A stretch of 64,000 nucleotides of DNA from Craterostigma plantagineum (lineage: Eukaryota; Streptophyta; Magnoliopsida; Lamiales; Linderniaceae): NCBI GenBank assembly GCA_027422505.1, contig JAPQWV010000050.1, positions 2,046,001 through 2,110,000 on the forward strand, read 5' to 3'. The notes under the pieces are model-generated. The model worked only from the letters and a program-made list of their open reading frames with translations. It was not told the DNA's origin and did not search any database. This document shows positions 1 to 9,166 of this stretch, piece after piece. Numbering within the stretch: position 1 is the stretch's first letter; each line of letters opens with the position of its first letter. A program made the position numbers and the translations under genes.

Positions 1-453
1 CTTCTCCAACATCAAATTCATAAAAGAAAAAAAATTGGAACGATAGATGAGTCGCGGAATTAATCCATCACAAAACAAACAAACTCCACATTGAATGCTC
101 GCAGTAATAATGCTAAGATCCTCATGCGCAATGTTTTCGACCGAAGTTGCTTGATCACCACAAAATCTTCGTATCCAAATCCAAGCCCATGTACACTCGT
201 CTGCACGCTACTTTCTCGACTATGTATTTATCCTATTAATTGCATATAATAAATGTATAATTGCAAGACTAGTAGACAGTGTATGCGTGAGCTTTTTCCT
301 AATTATAAAAGATATAATATGGCGATGGCAGGTGTAATTCCATCCTCAATGTGGCTAAAATAGTCATTTGTGTTGTTGTTGCTGACATGTCGCATTGGAT
401 TGGCTAAGTGAATGGTCAATGAGAGTACACATCCAACTTTTATATAGTATAGA
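1..453 (-). mobile_element. Helitron 5' terminus (partial, runs off the left edge)
   Basis: Read on the minus strand, the sequence starting at 453 is TCTATACTATATAAAAG followed by TTGGAT. This is the usual plant Helitron 5' end (TC start, T/A-rich head), and it is preceded by an A, as expected for insertion between A and T. The 3' end would lie beyond the left edge. A very similar head occurs at 63662-63679, also on the minus strand. No ORF longer than background is seen. The family call rests on the terminus only. Confidence 0.55.
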
Positions 454-493
454 TAGATACTACGAACGAACTATTAATAAATAATAATAAATA

Positions 494-1141
494 GGAAAAT
501 TCGGCATAATTATCCATCCTATTCATTTTTCTTCTACAAATGAACCCACTTTTAAGTTATTTCTTAATAAACTCAACTATAATAGGCATCTTCTCAAATT
601 AGACCCATGTTACATTTAACCTAAACAATAGGTTAAATTTCTTTCTTTTATTGTTTTCACCTTTTTTTTCCTATTTTATTAAATTAGTTTTCACACTTTA
701 AAATAACTCGAAAATTTGAAAAAAAAAAGTACCAGGGGCACGTGATTAAATAAATCACAGTGTATATGGTGCTATAAATGAAGCACAGGGGTTTTTTGAA
801 ACACATATGTGTTATATGCAATTTAGCCTATTTTAATTTTTTTAAACTATGGTTTTGTTTATTTATTACTATTTTATTCAGAACTCATCGGCATATTTAT
901 TTATTTTGTAATTTTTGAGTTATTTTAAGGTGTAAAATAATTAACTCTATTAGAAAGTAGAAGAAGTAAAAAACAAAAAATAAATAAATAAAATGAATTA
1001 AATTTAAACTATTGAAAGGGTTAAAGGTAACATGGTCTAAGTTGAGAAGATTTTCCTATTGGGCTTATTCTTAAATAAGATAATGTTTGGTTTATTTCTA
1101 GAAGAAAATCTATAGGATGTATAATTTATAACAACTTTTCC
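494..1141. mobile_element. Non-autonomous MULE-type element with long TIRs
   Basis: The first about 180 bases are an imperfect inverted copy of the last about 180. Both ends read GGAAAA inward and share stretches such as CATCCTAT and the CTTCTCAA..TAGACC..ATGTTAC block. The flanks TAATAAATA (485-493) and TAATAAAAA (1142-1150) are a 9 bp target duplication with one mismatch. Long TIRs with a 9 bp TSD are the MULE signature. A second, related but larger member lies at 42996-44259. It contains no coding sequence. Confidence 0.75.
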
Positions 1142-1370
1142 TAATAAAAATTGCTATAAACGCAGTATGTATGAAACGGTGCAAATATAACAATTTATCT
1201 TACATTTTGAACGTTAATTAAGTTATTTAACAAATTAAAATTAAATATAAAGGTAAAATTGTAATAAAACATTAATGGTAAATTATAATTAAGCAATTAT
1301 GGATAAAGTTGTAAATAACTATGACAGACCAAATTGACAGTTTTTATTTATCATAGGCTCTTTCTACAAA

Positions 1371-1800
1371 ATTTTATATAGATGCCCACTTAACCTCTTA
1401 TACAACTCATAACCTTCTCCTTATCACCCATCACCTCATGATATTAATCTCTATTATCATCATGCCCTACGATCTTTTGGGATTAATGTAAAGATTTTAC
1501 ATCAAGTCTATAAATAGAGGTATTTGTACCAGTGAAAACACAAGTGAATGAAAGATATCTCTATTATGCTTTTATTGTCTAAATGCAACAAACGCGTTAT
1601 CAACACGAGACTCTAAGCAGCGTCGACGTGTATCTCTACTTGAGTAAGTTCAGTACGTTTTACTTAACTTTTTTTTTACTATGCATTTTTGTTATGGCTA
1701 ACCTTGCAAAAAGTTGAGCTCGTTGCTCTTGATATCACAAGGAAAAGATACTTGTCATGGTTTCCAGATGCAAAAATTCATCGAGACGCTAATGGTCTCA
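1371..1800 (+). mobile_element. Truncated copia: end of 5' LTR, primer site, gag start
   Basis: An LTR-like tail with TATA-type sequence and a short leader runs into a primer-binding-like GCGTTATCAACACGAGA (about 1593-1609). About 85 bases later ATGGCTAACCTTGC (1694) opens a gag of the copia type. After a one-base shift the frame reads ELVALDITRKRYLSWFPDA, like the start of copia gag proteins of the MANLAKLEFVALDI type. The reading breaks off near 1800, so only the first about 35 codons remain. The left end of the LTR was not resolved. Confidence 0.6.
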
Positions 1801-2019
1801 ATGGCAATAAAAGGAAATTAGAATGCCATCCTTACGGCTTGAAAGGTCATTGATCACGTACCTGTCGTACGCAAACTATCGCTGTGGCTTGGTCACGAAC
1901 CCATCGTACGCAAAACCATTTGTCGACCTCTATCAAGCTCCTTGAAGCGAAAGGAGAAAACATTGAGATAAACGTTCTTAGAACTTTATCTCAAACCCTT
2001 TTGTTTCTGTTTTATGTTG

Positions 2020-2545
2020 CCAACTTAACACTTTCCTGACTGATAATTTTGGTGAATGATGGGAAGAACTATTAATATTTATTTCTGTCTGATAATCATG
2101 CGCATTTTTTTTATCTTACCCACCAACCATAGTTTCCTGTTAATTCAAAATGCTAAGTGACCACTTTTCCTAAAAGGTTAACCCTGAAAGAAGTGTATTA
2201 CTTTTGTATTTTATATAATTTATTTCCAACATGCCCCCTCACGTCTAGGCTGATTTCTCTATTATGTAGCCTTAGACGTATATCTATCATAAATGGGTGG
2301 TCGTGGGGATTCGTACCCAGGACCTGCGGGTCCTTAAGCTCTGATACCATGTTAAGTGACTACTTCTTCTAAAAGGTTAACCCTGAAGAAAGTGCATCAC
2401 TTTTTAATTTTATATAATTTATTTCCATTACAAAAACGAGGTGTTATATCTGTTAATTTGATTGTTCTTTTGTTTTTGGCGAAACAATTGTCATTGTAGC
2501 CCATTCATCTATTCTCAATCATCTTTGCATGAAGGAGGAAACCAG
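2020..2545. repeat. Segmental repeat copy D1 (partner at 35575-35810)
   Basis: Bases around 2040-2145 and 2436-2545 match 35575-35810 in the same orientation. Examples are GATAATTTTGGTGAATGATG, then GTTATATCTG, then CATTCATCTATTCTCAATC and ATCTTTGCATGAAGGAGGA. D1 differs mainly by carrying a 280 bp TRIM that D2 lacks. D1 lies next to V-ATPase pseudogene copy 1, and D2 lies next to an ATP-synthase pseudogene. No coding potential was recognised. Confidence 0.75.
2151..2430 (-). mobile_element. 280 bp TRIM/SMART-type LTR retrotransposon
   Basis: Two direct repeats of exactly 81 bp (2151-2231 and 2350-2430) flank a 118 bp interior. On the minus strand the interior begins with the primer site TGGTATCAGAGCTTAAGG directly after the LTR end (..CTTAACA), and it ends with the purine-rich GAGGGGGCA before the next LTR (TGTTGGAAAT..). 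The element is flanked by CAAAA (2146-2150 and 2431-2435). The homologous unoccupied site at about 35695-35702 has a single CAAAA. It has no coding capacity, so movement would depend on proteins from other elements. Confidence 0.9.
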
Positions 2546-3107
2546 CACTGCTGAGAAAATGGCTGTCAACAAGTCTACAGATAACGTTCTGCAGTGGCAT
2601 TTGCCTGCATTTTGTTCATCTATTTAAATATTACACATCCCAAGTCATTGTTTGTTAATGAATTGGCCTTGTTATCGGTTGGTAACATCCCAATCTGATT
2701 TTATTTACTATCTTATACATGTCGTGGATTAGAGAACATTATTTTCACTTGAACCACAAGGCGATTTCGCAATCGAATTATGTTGATATATAAAAAAATA
2801 ACCTGCAACGCAACATTATGGGGCTCAATTTACGATTGATTATCAGAAAAAGTTTATCTTTTGTCTTTTGATTATCATTATATGCTGGCGCATCAAACAC
2901 GGTGTAGAACAACAAAAGAAGAAATTACACAGATAAGCTCTTCTCCACTGAACATCACAACACAACGGCGTAGTGCCGCTACAGCTTATTAAAATATCAA
3001 AAACCACACTTGGAAAAATATAAATGCCTCCCCACTTATTGGTTGAGTGTTTGCTAAGATAACAAAATAAATATTGCTCAATCAACAAAGCAGAAATCAC
3101 TGGTAGG
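2546..3107. other. No recognisable gene
   Basis: This AT-rich sequence lies between repeat D1 and the last V-ATPase exon. On the minus strand it would hold the 3' untranslated region of the V-ATPase pseudogene. No repeat or RNA gene was seen. Confidence 0.5.
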
Positions 3108-3294
3108 TCAACGAGTTTCGTCCTCAAGGTTGCGGAAACCAGCGGTTAGATCCTCGTAAAGTTTCTTAAATTTAGCTACAAGGGCTTCTTCTCCCTCTGC
3201 TGGATCCTCGAACTTCAGTGAACTGGTAATTTTCCAGAAAGATAAAACCCATATCTTACGTGGTATAGAAATCAAAATGGGTTCAAAATATAAT

Positions 3295-3848
3295 TGTTAG
3301 AAATACGGGCCGGACCTCCGGTAATTAATATCCGTTAAAGAGGCCCACGAACATGCGCCACACGAAAAATGAGTGCCCGTATAAGCTTGATGGGGTTCCT
3401 TCTTAAAACCAATTGGTGCCAAGAGGAGTGGCCCATCAAGCTTATAAAGCTATTTATCTTTATTGCTCTTATCAGTGTGGGACATTTATTTTGTCCTTCA
3501 CGCGTGAATTCTCAATACTCCCTCCCTCACGTGTGAACCCATTTCTTTTAAATCGGACGGGAACGCCATTCTTTTCGGACCCGTCGTAATTTTTAATTGA
3601 GTCGGATCTACCAGTTCTGATACCATGTTAGAAATACGGGCCGGACCTCCGGTAATTAATATCCGTTAAAGAGGCTCACGCACATGCGCCACACGAGGAA
3701 GGAGTGCCCGTATAAGCTTGATTGGGTTCCTTCTTAAAACAAATTGGTGATAAGAGGAGTGGCCCAGCAAGCTTATAAAGCTATTTATCTTTCGTGCTCT
3801 TACAGGTGTGGGACATTTATTTTGTCCTTCACACGTGAATTCTCAACA
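3295..3848 (-). mobile_element. TRIM retrotransposon, 223 bp LTRs
   Basis: Two 223 bp direct repeats (3295-3517 and 3626-3848), each with TG..CA-type ends, flank a 108 bp interior. On the minus strand the interior starts with the primer site TGGTATCAGAACTGG immediately after the LTR end TTTCTAACA and ends with the polypurine tract GAGGGAGGGAG. The flanks ATAAT (3290-3294) and ATAAC (3849-3853) look like a 5 bp target duplication with one change. No ORF is present. It sits between V-ATPase exon remnants. Confidence 0.9.
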
Positions 3849-4037
3849 ATAACCGATCAAAATCTGAGTTAGTGAACGATAAACTCACACTAAACGGTAA
3901 AAAAGATCTCCCAGGCGATGCTTGATCAGAGTTGATTCTAGTACTATAGTACATAGTACAAGTGAATCGGCCAAACCACAAATCGGACAGATCTTAAGAA
4001 ATGCAAGGACAAACATAGCTGACAAAAATAGGTATTA

Positions 4038-4127
<90 letters not shown>

Positions 4128-4331
4128 CTAAATAAGGGAAACAAATCACTAAGGTGCATCAAAGAATGAACCCCGACAACATTATTTCACTTCAACTTAC
4201 TTGTACGATGCTGAGAGTAGCTGATGTAACTGGATCAGAGAAGTCTCCCCCATGAGGAGAAACTGCCCCAACAATAGTAACACTTCCCAGTTCTTTCGGG
4301 ACCACCAAGACATTTAACCTTCCCAGCAACC

Positions 4332-4731
4332 TGTTAGGATAGTATATTTAATTGTTATTTAATTAGTTTTAATTAATTAGTAGTTTTAATTTGAATTAGT
4401 AGAGATAGTTATTAGGGATTTGAGTGAGTAATAGCATGGAGATTTATTAGGAGTTTGACTAAGTAATAGAGAGACATTTAGGGAGGCTTTCTCTTATAAA
4501 AGGAGAGGGTTCTCTAATATCAGGGGACGTCTTGGTTTAGGATATTTTGAGGGACGTAGTCTTTGACTATCGGATTGAGGGCAGAGGTTCTTGGTTCTTG
4601 AACTCTCGGTTTAGTTATTAGTATATTACGTCTTTGTCGTCGTTTCACCCCTTTCATTATCAATAAAAAGTTATCTATTCCGTTATTATCGCCTACCACC
4701 ACTCTAATCCGGCAGGTCGGACCAATTTGGT
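4332..4731 (+). mobile_element. LTR-like insertion inside V-ATPase copy 1
   Basis: The sequence begins TGTTAGGATAG, has a TATA-like CTTATAAAAGG (about 4493) and a polyadenylation-like CAATAAAAAG (about 4661), so it resembles an LTR on the plus strand. Its right end contains TCCGGCAGGTCGGACCA (4703-4719). This is almost exactly the reverse complement of the primer-site region following the LTR at 38732. V-ATPase sequence lies on both sides, but the exons that should lie between those flanks are missing, so the insertion coincides with a deletion. The right boundary and orientation are unresolved. Confidence 0.45.
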
Positions 4732-5057
4732 AAGTGCATCAAGAACACGCTGATAAAGTAATCAAAATGTGCCTAGTAATTGGTTCACAAGGAAGAACAC
4801 TGAAAAGGGAGGCATACTTCATCCCTAAATCGCCACCTCCCAAGTCAATAGAGACTTCAGCAGCAAGTTTTGAAGCAATAGGTCTAGGTGTACGGACAGG
4901 CCAGGTCTGCAGAGAAGTTGAAGAAAATATGTTTTCGGTTGAAGATGATGTTTCCAGTGTTCTCATATGTGGAACAATTCACTGTTGCCAAATGCTAACC
5001 TAAAGCATGGTGAACTGTTTCTTGACGCCTTGAAATTCAAGCTCGAGAACTGTATCC

Positions 5058-5667
5058 TAAAATTAGGGTTAATATTTATTAGGCTTATTTCCATTGGGCT
5101 TTTCGTTTATTCCTTAATGGTAAAAGTTATTATTTATTAATACATACAAAGTCCAAAACCATTTTTTTTATAATAATATCAAGATATATGATTTTAATAA
5201 ATACTAGTATTCGTGCAACTAAATGACTATAATATCATTTCATAATTTAAAAAGAAAATTTCATTTATTATTAAATTAAAGGTAGTTAAGTTAATAATTA
5301 CCAAAAATAGTAACTAAAGGTAATTAGTGTTTTTATAATTGACCGGTTTGATTGTATCACCAAAATGCTAGTATACATATTTAGATTATTGAATTTGACC
5401 TCCAATTAAAAAGTTTCGGATCCGCTCCTACAAATGTACAACTGGGTATCTAGGGGACACTACTATTGTGCCATACACACTACTTTGCACCGCCACGACA
5501 CTCTTTATCGAATAAATAATCATAGAAAACTTTGTAATATATGTAATATAGCCTTATCATGTATATTTTGCGTTTTCACAAATATTATCTAGTATAATTG
5601 CAAAAAACTTATATAATTTACACTAATTTTTTTACAAAAAATGGGTATTGCCCGCGACCGCCGCGCC
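5058..5667. other. AT-rich stretch without a recognised gene
   Basis: This AT-rich sequence lies between V-ATPase copy 1 and the 85 bp repeat that flanks the copia nest. A weak Helitron-3'-end-like ACTAGTATTCGTGCAAC near 5214 lacks a proper hairpin. Nothing else is supported. Confidence 0.4.
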
Positions 5668-5752
5668 GCGATAATGCAACGTATCCGTATCGCTCGTGTA
5701 CGCATCGACGTCCGCATCCGTGACGGCGAACCATGGTATCCACTCTCTCTCT
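5668..5752 (+). repeat. 85 bp direct repeat, left copy
   Basis: This matches 29876-29960 with only a few changes (GCGATAATGCAACGTATCCG to CCACTCTCTCTCT). The left copy abuts the first base of the copia 5' LTR. The right copy lies about 97 bp beyond the end of its 3' LTR. It is far too long for a normal copia target duplication. Confidence 0.8.
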
Positions 5753-6435
5753 TGTTAATGTTGACTAGCTCAATGTTGACAATAATGTTGATCTCACATT
5801 CCAGTCGACATTGTTGGCTGAGAACTGATCAACCTTCAGTTTTATCTTTCATCCCCAAAACCTATTTAAATTAATTGCGGGGTATTTTCTTAGTATTGTC
5901 CAGGTCTTGAATAAGGATAGGAAGGGTTCAAACCGTGTTGAAATCGCGTGGATAAGCTGGAGCGAAAATAGGAGTGCACTTACTAAAAATAGAAGATTTG
6001 AAGATCAAAAGAGAATTAGTCTCAAGGAGATATTTTGGGAGATTATCAAGGGATCTCATATCAATTCAAGAGGCAGCCACGACCTATAAAATAAGAAGAT
6101 TTCGAGCTGCCATCATTACGACTTTCGAGAGAGCTTTTCATGGAGCAACTTTGAGCGACATATTGAGCGAAACACATATCGAATTTGAGCGAGTTCTATA
6201 TATGACGAAAGTTGTCTTTTAGCCTAGTATTTCGTTTGCAAAATTCTTAGGACTTTGTAGGTTTTCAGAAGTCTTAGTACTTCGTAGTTTCAGGATCATG
6301 TCGATTCGTAGTTTTTCTAGGCTTGTTTTTACTATCTTCGGATAGTTATTTTGCATCCATTTGCTATAGTGGAATTTTGCATTGAGGCACGCAGCAAGTT
6401 TTATAACTTGCTGCACAGATTTACATCTCGTGTCT

Positions 6436-7899
6436 TGATAAACGCATTTCAATGCGTTTATCGTAGTATTTATTCGGGGTATAATAGAGCTTTAGCAATT
6501 AAATTATGCATTTATTCGATATATTTACACTTGTTTTATTATTGAAGGAGGTTAGGACGAGTCTCGGGCGAAAAGGAGCGAAAACGAGGCAAAACGGCTC
6601 GAAAAGGGGCATCACTGCCCTCGGTCACGGCCAGACGCATTACGCGTCACGGCCGTGACGAGGGACAGCGCGCGGTGGAGTGGAATACTGATGACGGTCA
6701 CGGCCGTGACGTGCAATGCACGTGGCCGTGACCTAGGACAGAGAGCGAGTCAGATGATGGTCACGGCCGTGACGTTCAAGGCACTTGGCCGTGACCTAGG
6801 GCAGAGACCATCGCTGATGATGGTCACGGCCGTGACGTGCGATGCACGTGGCCGTGACCGAGGGCAGAGAGCGACGAGACCGAGCGATGTTGGTCACGGC
6901 CGTGACGGCTCATGTCCCAGGCCGTGACCGACACGGGAATCAGTATAAAAAGCCCAAATTCGACCCCGAAAAAGACACAACTTACCAGAGATCAAATCCA
7001 AATCATCAAGGGACGAATTTAGGGCAAGAAGAACACGGAATTACATCCCGGAGCGCAAGAGACGAAGCAACGACGCAATCACGCCCAATTGATCAGAGAA
7101 TGAAGATTTATCAAGCAAGCGTCGATAATTCGCCAGTATTCAAGATCATGAGTTCTTCTTCTCTGTTCTCTGCAATCTTCCTTGTTATCTCGTCTATTAT
7201 GCGTAGCTAATTTCCCTTTGTGCTTGGGATTAGATGAACGCTAGGATTAGTCGTACTTAAGACGTATATTATCGTGACTTTGTGTTTTGACTATTTATCG
7301 TCCTATGAATATGTTTCGTCGCTTTAATATGTCTATGTGTTAAAGTGATCGTGTGGAAAAACGTTTAGGGCGACAGCTGAACAACGTTTAGGCCGTTCAT
7401 AGAAGATAGGATTCGGGTATAGGGCGAAAGCAAATACTCGATCCTCGCCGTTAGTAATTATTGAATCTTAGATCCCCGCGAGCGTTTAGGGCGACAGCAA
7501 ATTCGCGAGCGGGTAGGAAATTACTGCGATTTAGTCGAAATCACGTAGGAACGATTTTATTGTCTTAGTCGATAACACCTAGCGGGATTCGAATCCCGAG
7601 CACAACTTTATTATATTAAGCTTCATATCAGTTTTAAGCGCGTTATTTGAATCTCTTGATTTAGGAGCGATCTGTTAGGTTAAGTCGTCAAACAACTTGC
7701 GTATTTTATTAAGGTTAAATATCGAGTCGATAGGTCATTACTAGTACTTGATTTATTCCTCGTGTTCGATACTCGTTTACTCACTTTACTACACTACAAA
7801 CGATAGGTCCACTGCCTATCGCACGTCGGTGACAGTAATTTAGTATTCGTTTTAATTATTACTTGTCGCACTTTTCATTCACACACCACGTGTCGATCA
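6436..7899 (+). repeat. 5' LTR of the Athila-like element
   Basis: A 1464 bp LTR. It holds five copies of the palindrome GTCACGGCCGTGAC between 6646 and 6906, a TATA box TATAAAA at 6944-6950 and the start of the transcribed region after it. It differs from the 3' LTR at scattered positions, including changes that break two of the palindromes in the 3' copy. That points to a fairly recent but not brand-new insertion. Differences were spotted by eye, not exhaustively counted. Confidence 0.9.
6646..6950 (+). promoter_or_regulatory. U3 palindrome array plus TATA box
   Basis: Perfect 14 bp palindromes GTCACGGCCGTGAC start at 6646, 6697, 6760, 6833 and 6893, interleaved with half sites GGCCGTGACC. 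TATAAAA follows at 6944. Each palindrome contains two outward TGAC/GTCA halves, and several read TGACG, the core bound by plant TGA-class bZIP proteins. A regulatory role is inferred from the position just upstream of the TATA box. Confidence 0.55.
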
Positions 7900-8122
7900 A
7901 GTTTTTGGCGCCGTTGCCGGGGAATAAATTGATATTAGGAACACCGTAGTTCGTTACTTTACCCACTGTGATTTCGACGTTTTCTTTGCTTTTACCGTTG
8001 CGTTATTTGTGTTATTTGCATTAGTTGTTTTCCTGCGTCGTTATTGATTTCGTATTTTTATTCGTCGTATTTGTTTACTTTTTCGCTAATCTTTATTTCT
8101 CATTCAAGGTATTCAGCGGTGA

Positions 8123-9166
8123 ATGACCCGAAGCCATCCATCGGGCCCCATCGTTGATGCAGACCCGGATTTCGAACGAAAGTTGCGAAGGAAGCTTAAG
8201 TACGATACCGAAGGAGCATCCACTAGCTCTCAGGACCGTTTAGTTAGCTATTCAGAGGATAGTTCGCAGGAATCCACCCAAAACTCACGTGTAGAGACAA
8301 CCGTAGATAGTCCAAATACAGAAGTAGACATGGCGGACCACCGAGTGCCCGTCCACAACGTTCCAGAGGAGGAACCATCTCTTCAGGACCTCCTCAAGAA
8401 TGCCGCGCTAGGCGGTACAGAATCGGCGATTGTCATCCCGCCGATCGAGAACAACAATTTTGAACTGAAGCATTCTTGGCTTAAGATGATTTTTCAGACG
8501 GCCCAGTTCGAGGGCAACCCCGATGACGATCCTTACTCCCATCTGAAGGCATTTCTGACGGTCACCGACACCATCAAAATCAATGGTGTTCCGGGCGACG
8601 CGATTAAGCTCATGTTATTCCCGTTCTCTTTGAAGTTCAGAGCCAAGGATTGGCTTGAGATGTTACCACCTCGCTCGATCACCACCTGGGAGGAGCTGCG
8701 AGCCGCGTTTATCGGCCATTACTTCCCACTGTCGAAGGTGCTACGATTGAAGACAGAAATCTCGTTATTTCATCAGAAGGAGTCTGAAAATCTTTACGAG
8801 GTGTGGGAGCGTTACAAGGCGTTATTGAAGAGATGCCCACAGCACGGTATGTCGAAGGCGGCCCAGATCAACAGGTTTCACGAGGGGCTCAACGACCAGA
8901 CGGTCCATATGTTAGACGGAGCCGCAGGAGGAGGACTCGTGAAGCTCAATGCAACCGACGCTTGGAACCTCATTGAGGACTACTCGAGGAACAGTTTCAT
9001 GAGAGGCAATACCAGGATGAAGACGACGGGCGTGTTTGGAGTGAGCGAGGAGACGGCCACTAACGCTAAGATCGAGGCGCTCCAGCAACAACTCGCCTCG
9101 ACGAACTCTCAGTTGCAGACGGTGATTGGTGCATTGCTTCCCAAGTCCGGCAGACTCAGCCCGTGA
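8123..9166 (+). CDS. Athila-like gag (N-terminal part)
   Basis: Structural capsid-type protein of a Ty3/gypsy element, 347 codons. The central part, about residues 125-240, matches the retrotransposon gag domain, with landmarks AQFEGNPDDDPYSHLKAF, FSLKFRAKDWLEMLP and FHQKESENLYEVWERY. It starts about 220 bp after the primer site. The frame is lost near 9120-9160 by a one-base shift. The natural protein would continue into the frame of the next ORF, which carries the zinc knuckle. Upstream residues are acidic and low complexity. Gag would package element RNA in the cytoplasm. This copy cannot make a normal gag-pol. Confidence 0.85.
   Translation: MTRSHPSGPIVDADPDFERKLRRKLKYDTEGASTSSQDRLVSYSEDSSQESTQNSRVETTVDSPNTEVDMADHRVPVHNVPEEEPSLQDLLKNAALGGTESAIVIPPIENNNFELKHSWLKMIFQTAQFEGNPDDDPYSHLKAFLTVTDTIKINGVPGDAIKLMLFPFSLKFRAKDWLEMLPPRSITTWEELRAAFIGHYFPLSKVLRLKTEISLFHQKESENLYEVWERYKALLKRCPQHGMSKAAQINRFHEGLNDQTVHMLDGAAGGGLVKLNATDAWNLIEDYSRNSFMRGNTRMKTTGVFGVSEETATNAKIEALQQQLASTNSQLQTVIGALLPKSGRLSP

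Noticed and set aside
3295..3848. Cassandra-type TRIM with 5S rRNA in the LTR
   Set aside because: The LTRs contain no recognisable 5S rRNA sequence, so only the general TRIM call is kept.
5205..5235. Helitron 3' end (ACTAGTATTCGTGCAAC)
   Set aside because: No adequate hairpin of the CCGTGC-GCACGG kind next to CTAG. Too weak to pair with the head at 453.
6655..7210. Open frames of 90-122 codons over the LTR palindrome array, repeated at 22516-23071
   Set aside because: They come from the GC-rich repeated palindromes (VTAVT/RGRD repeats) and lie in the untranslated LTR. No domain and no coding pattern.
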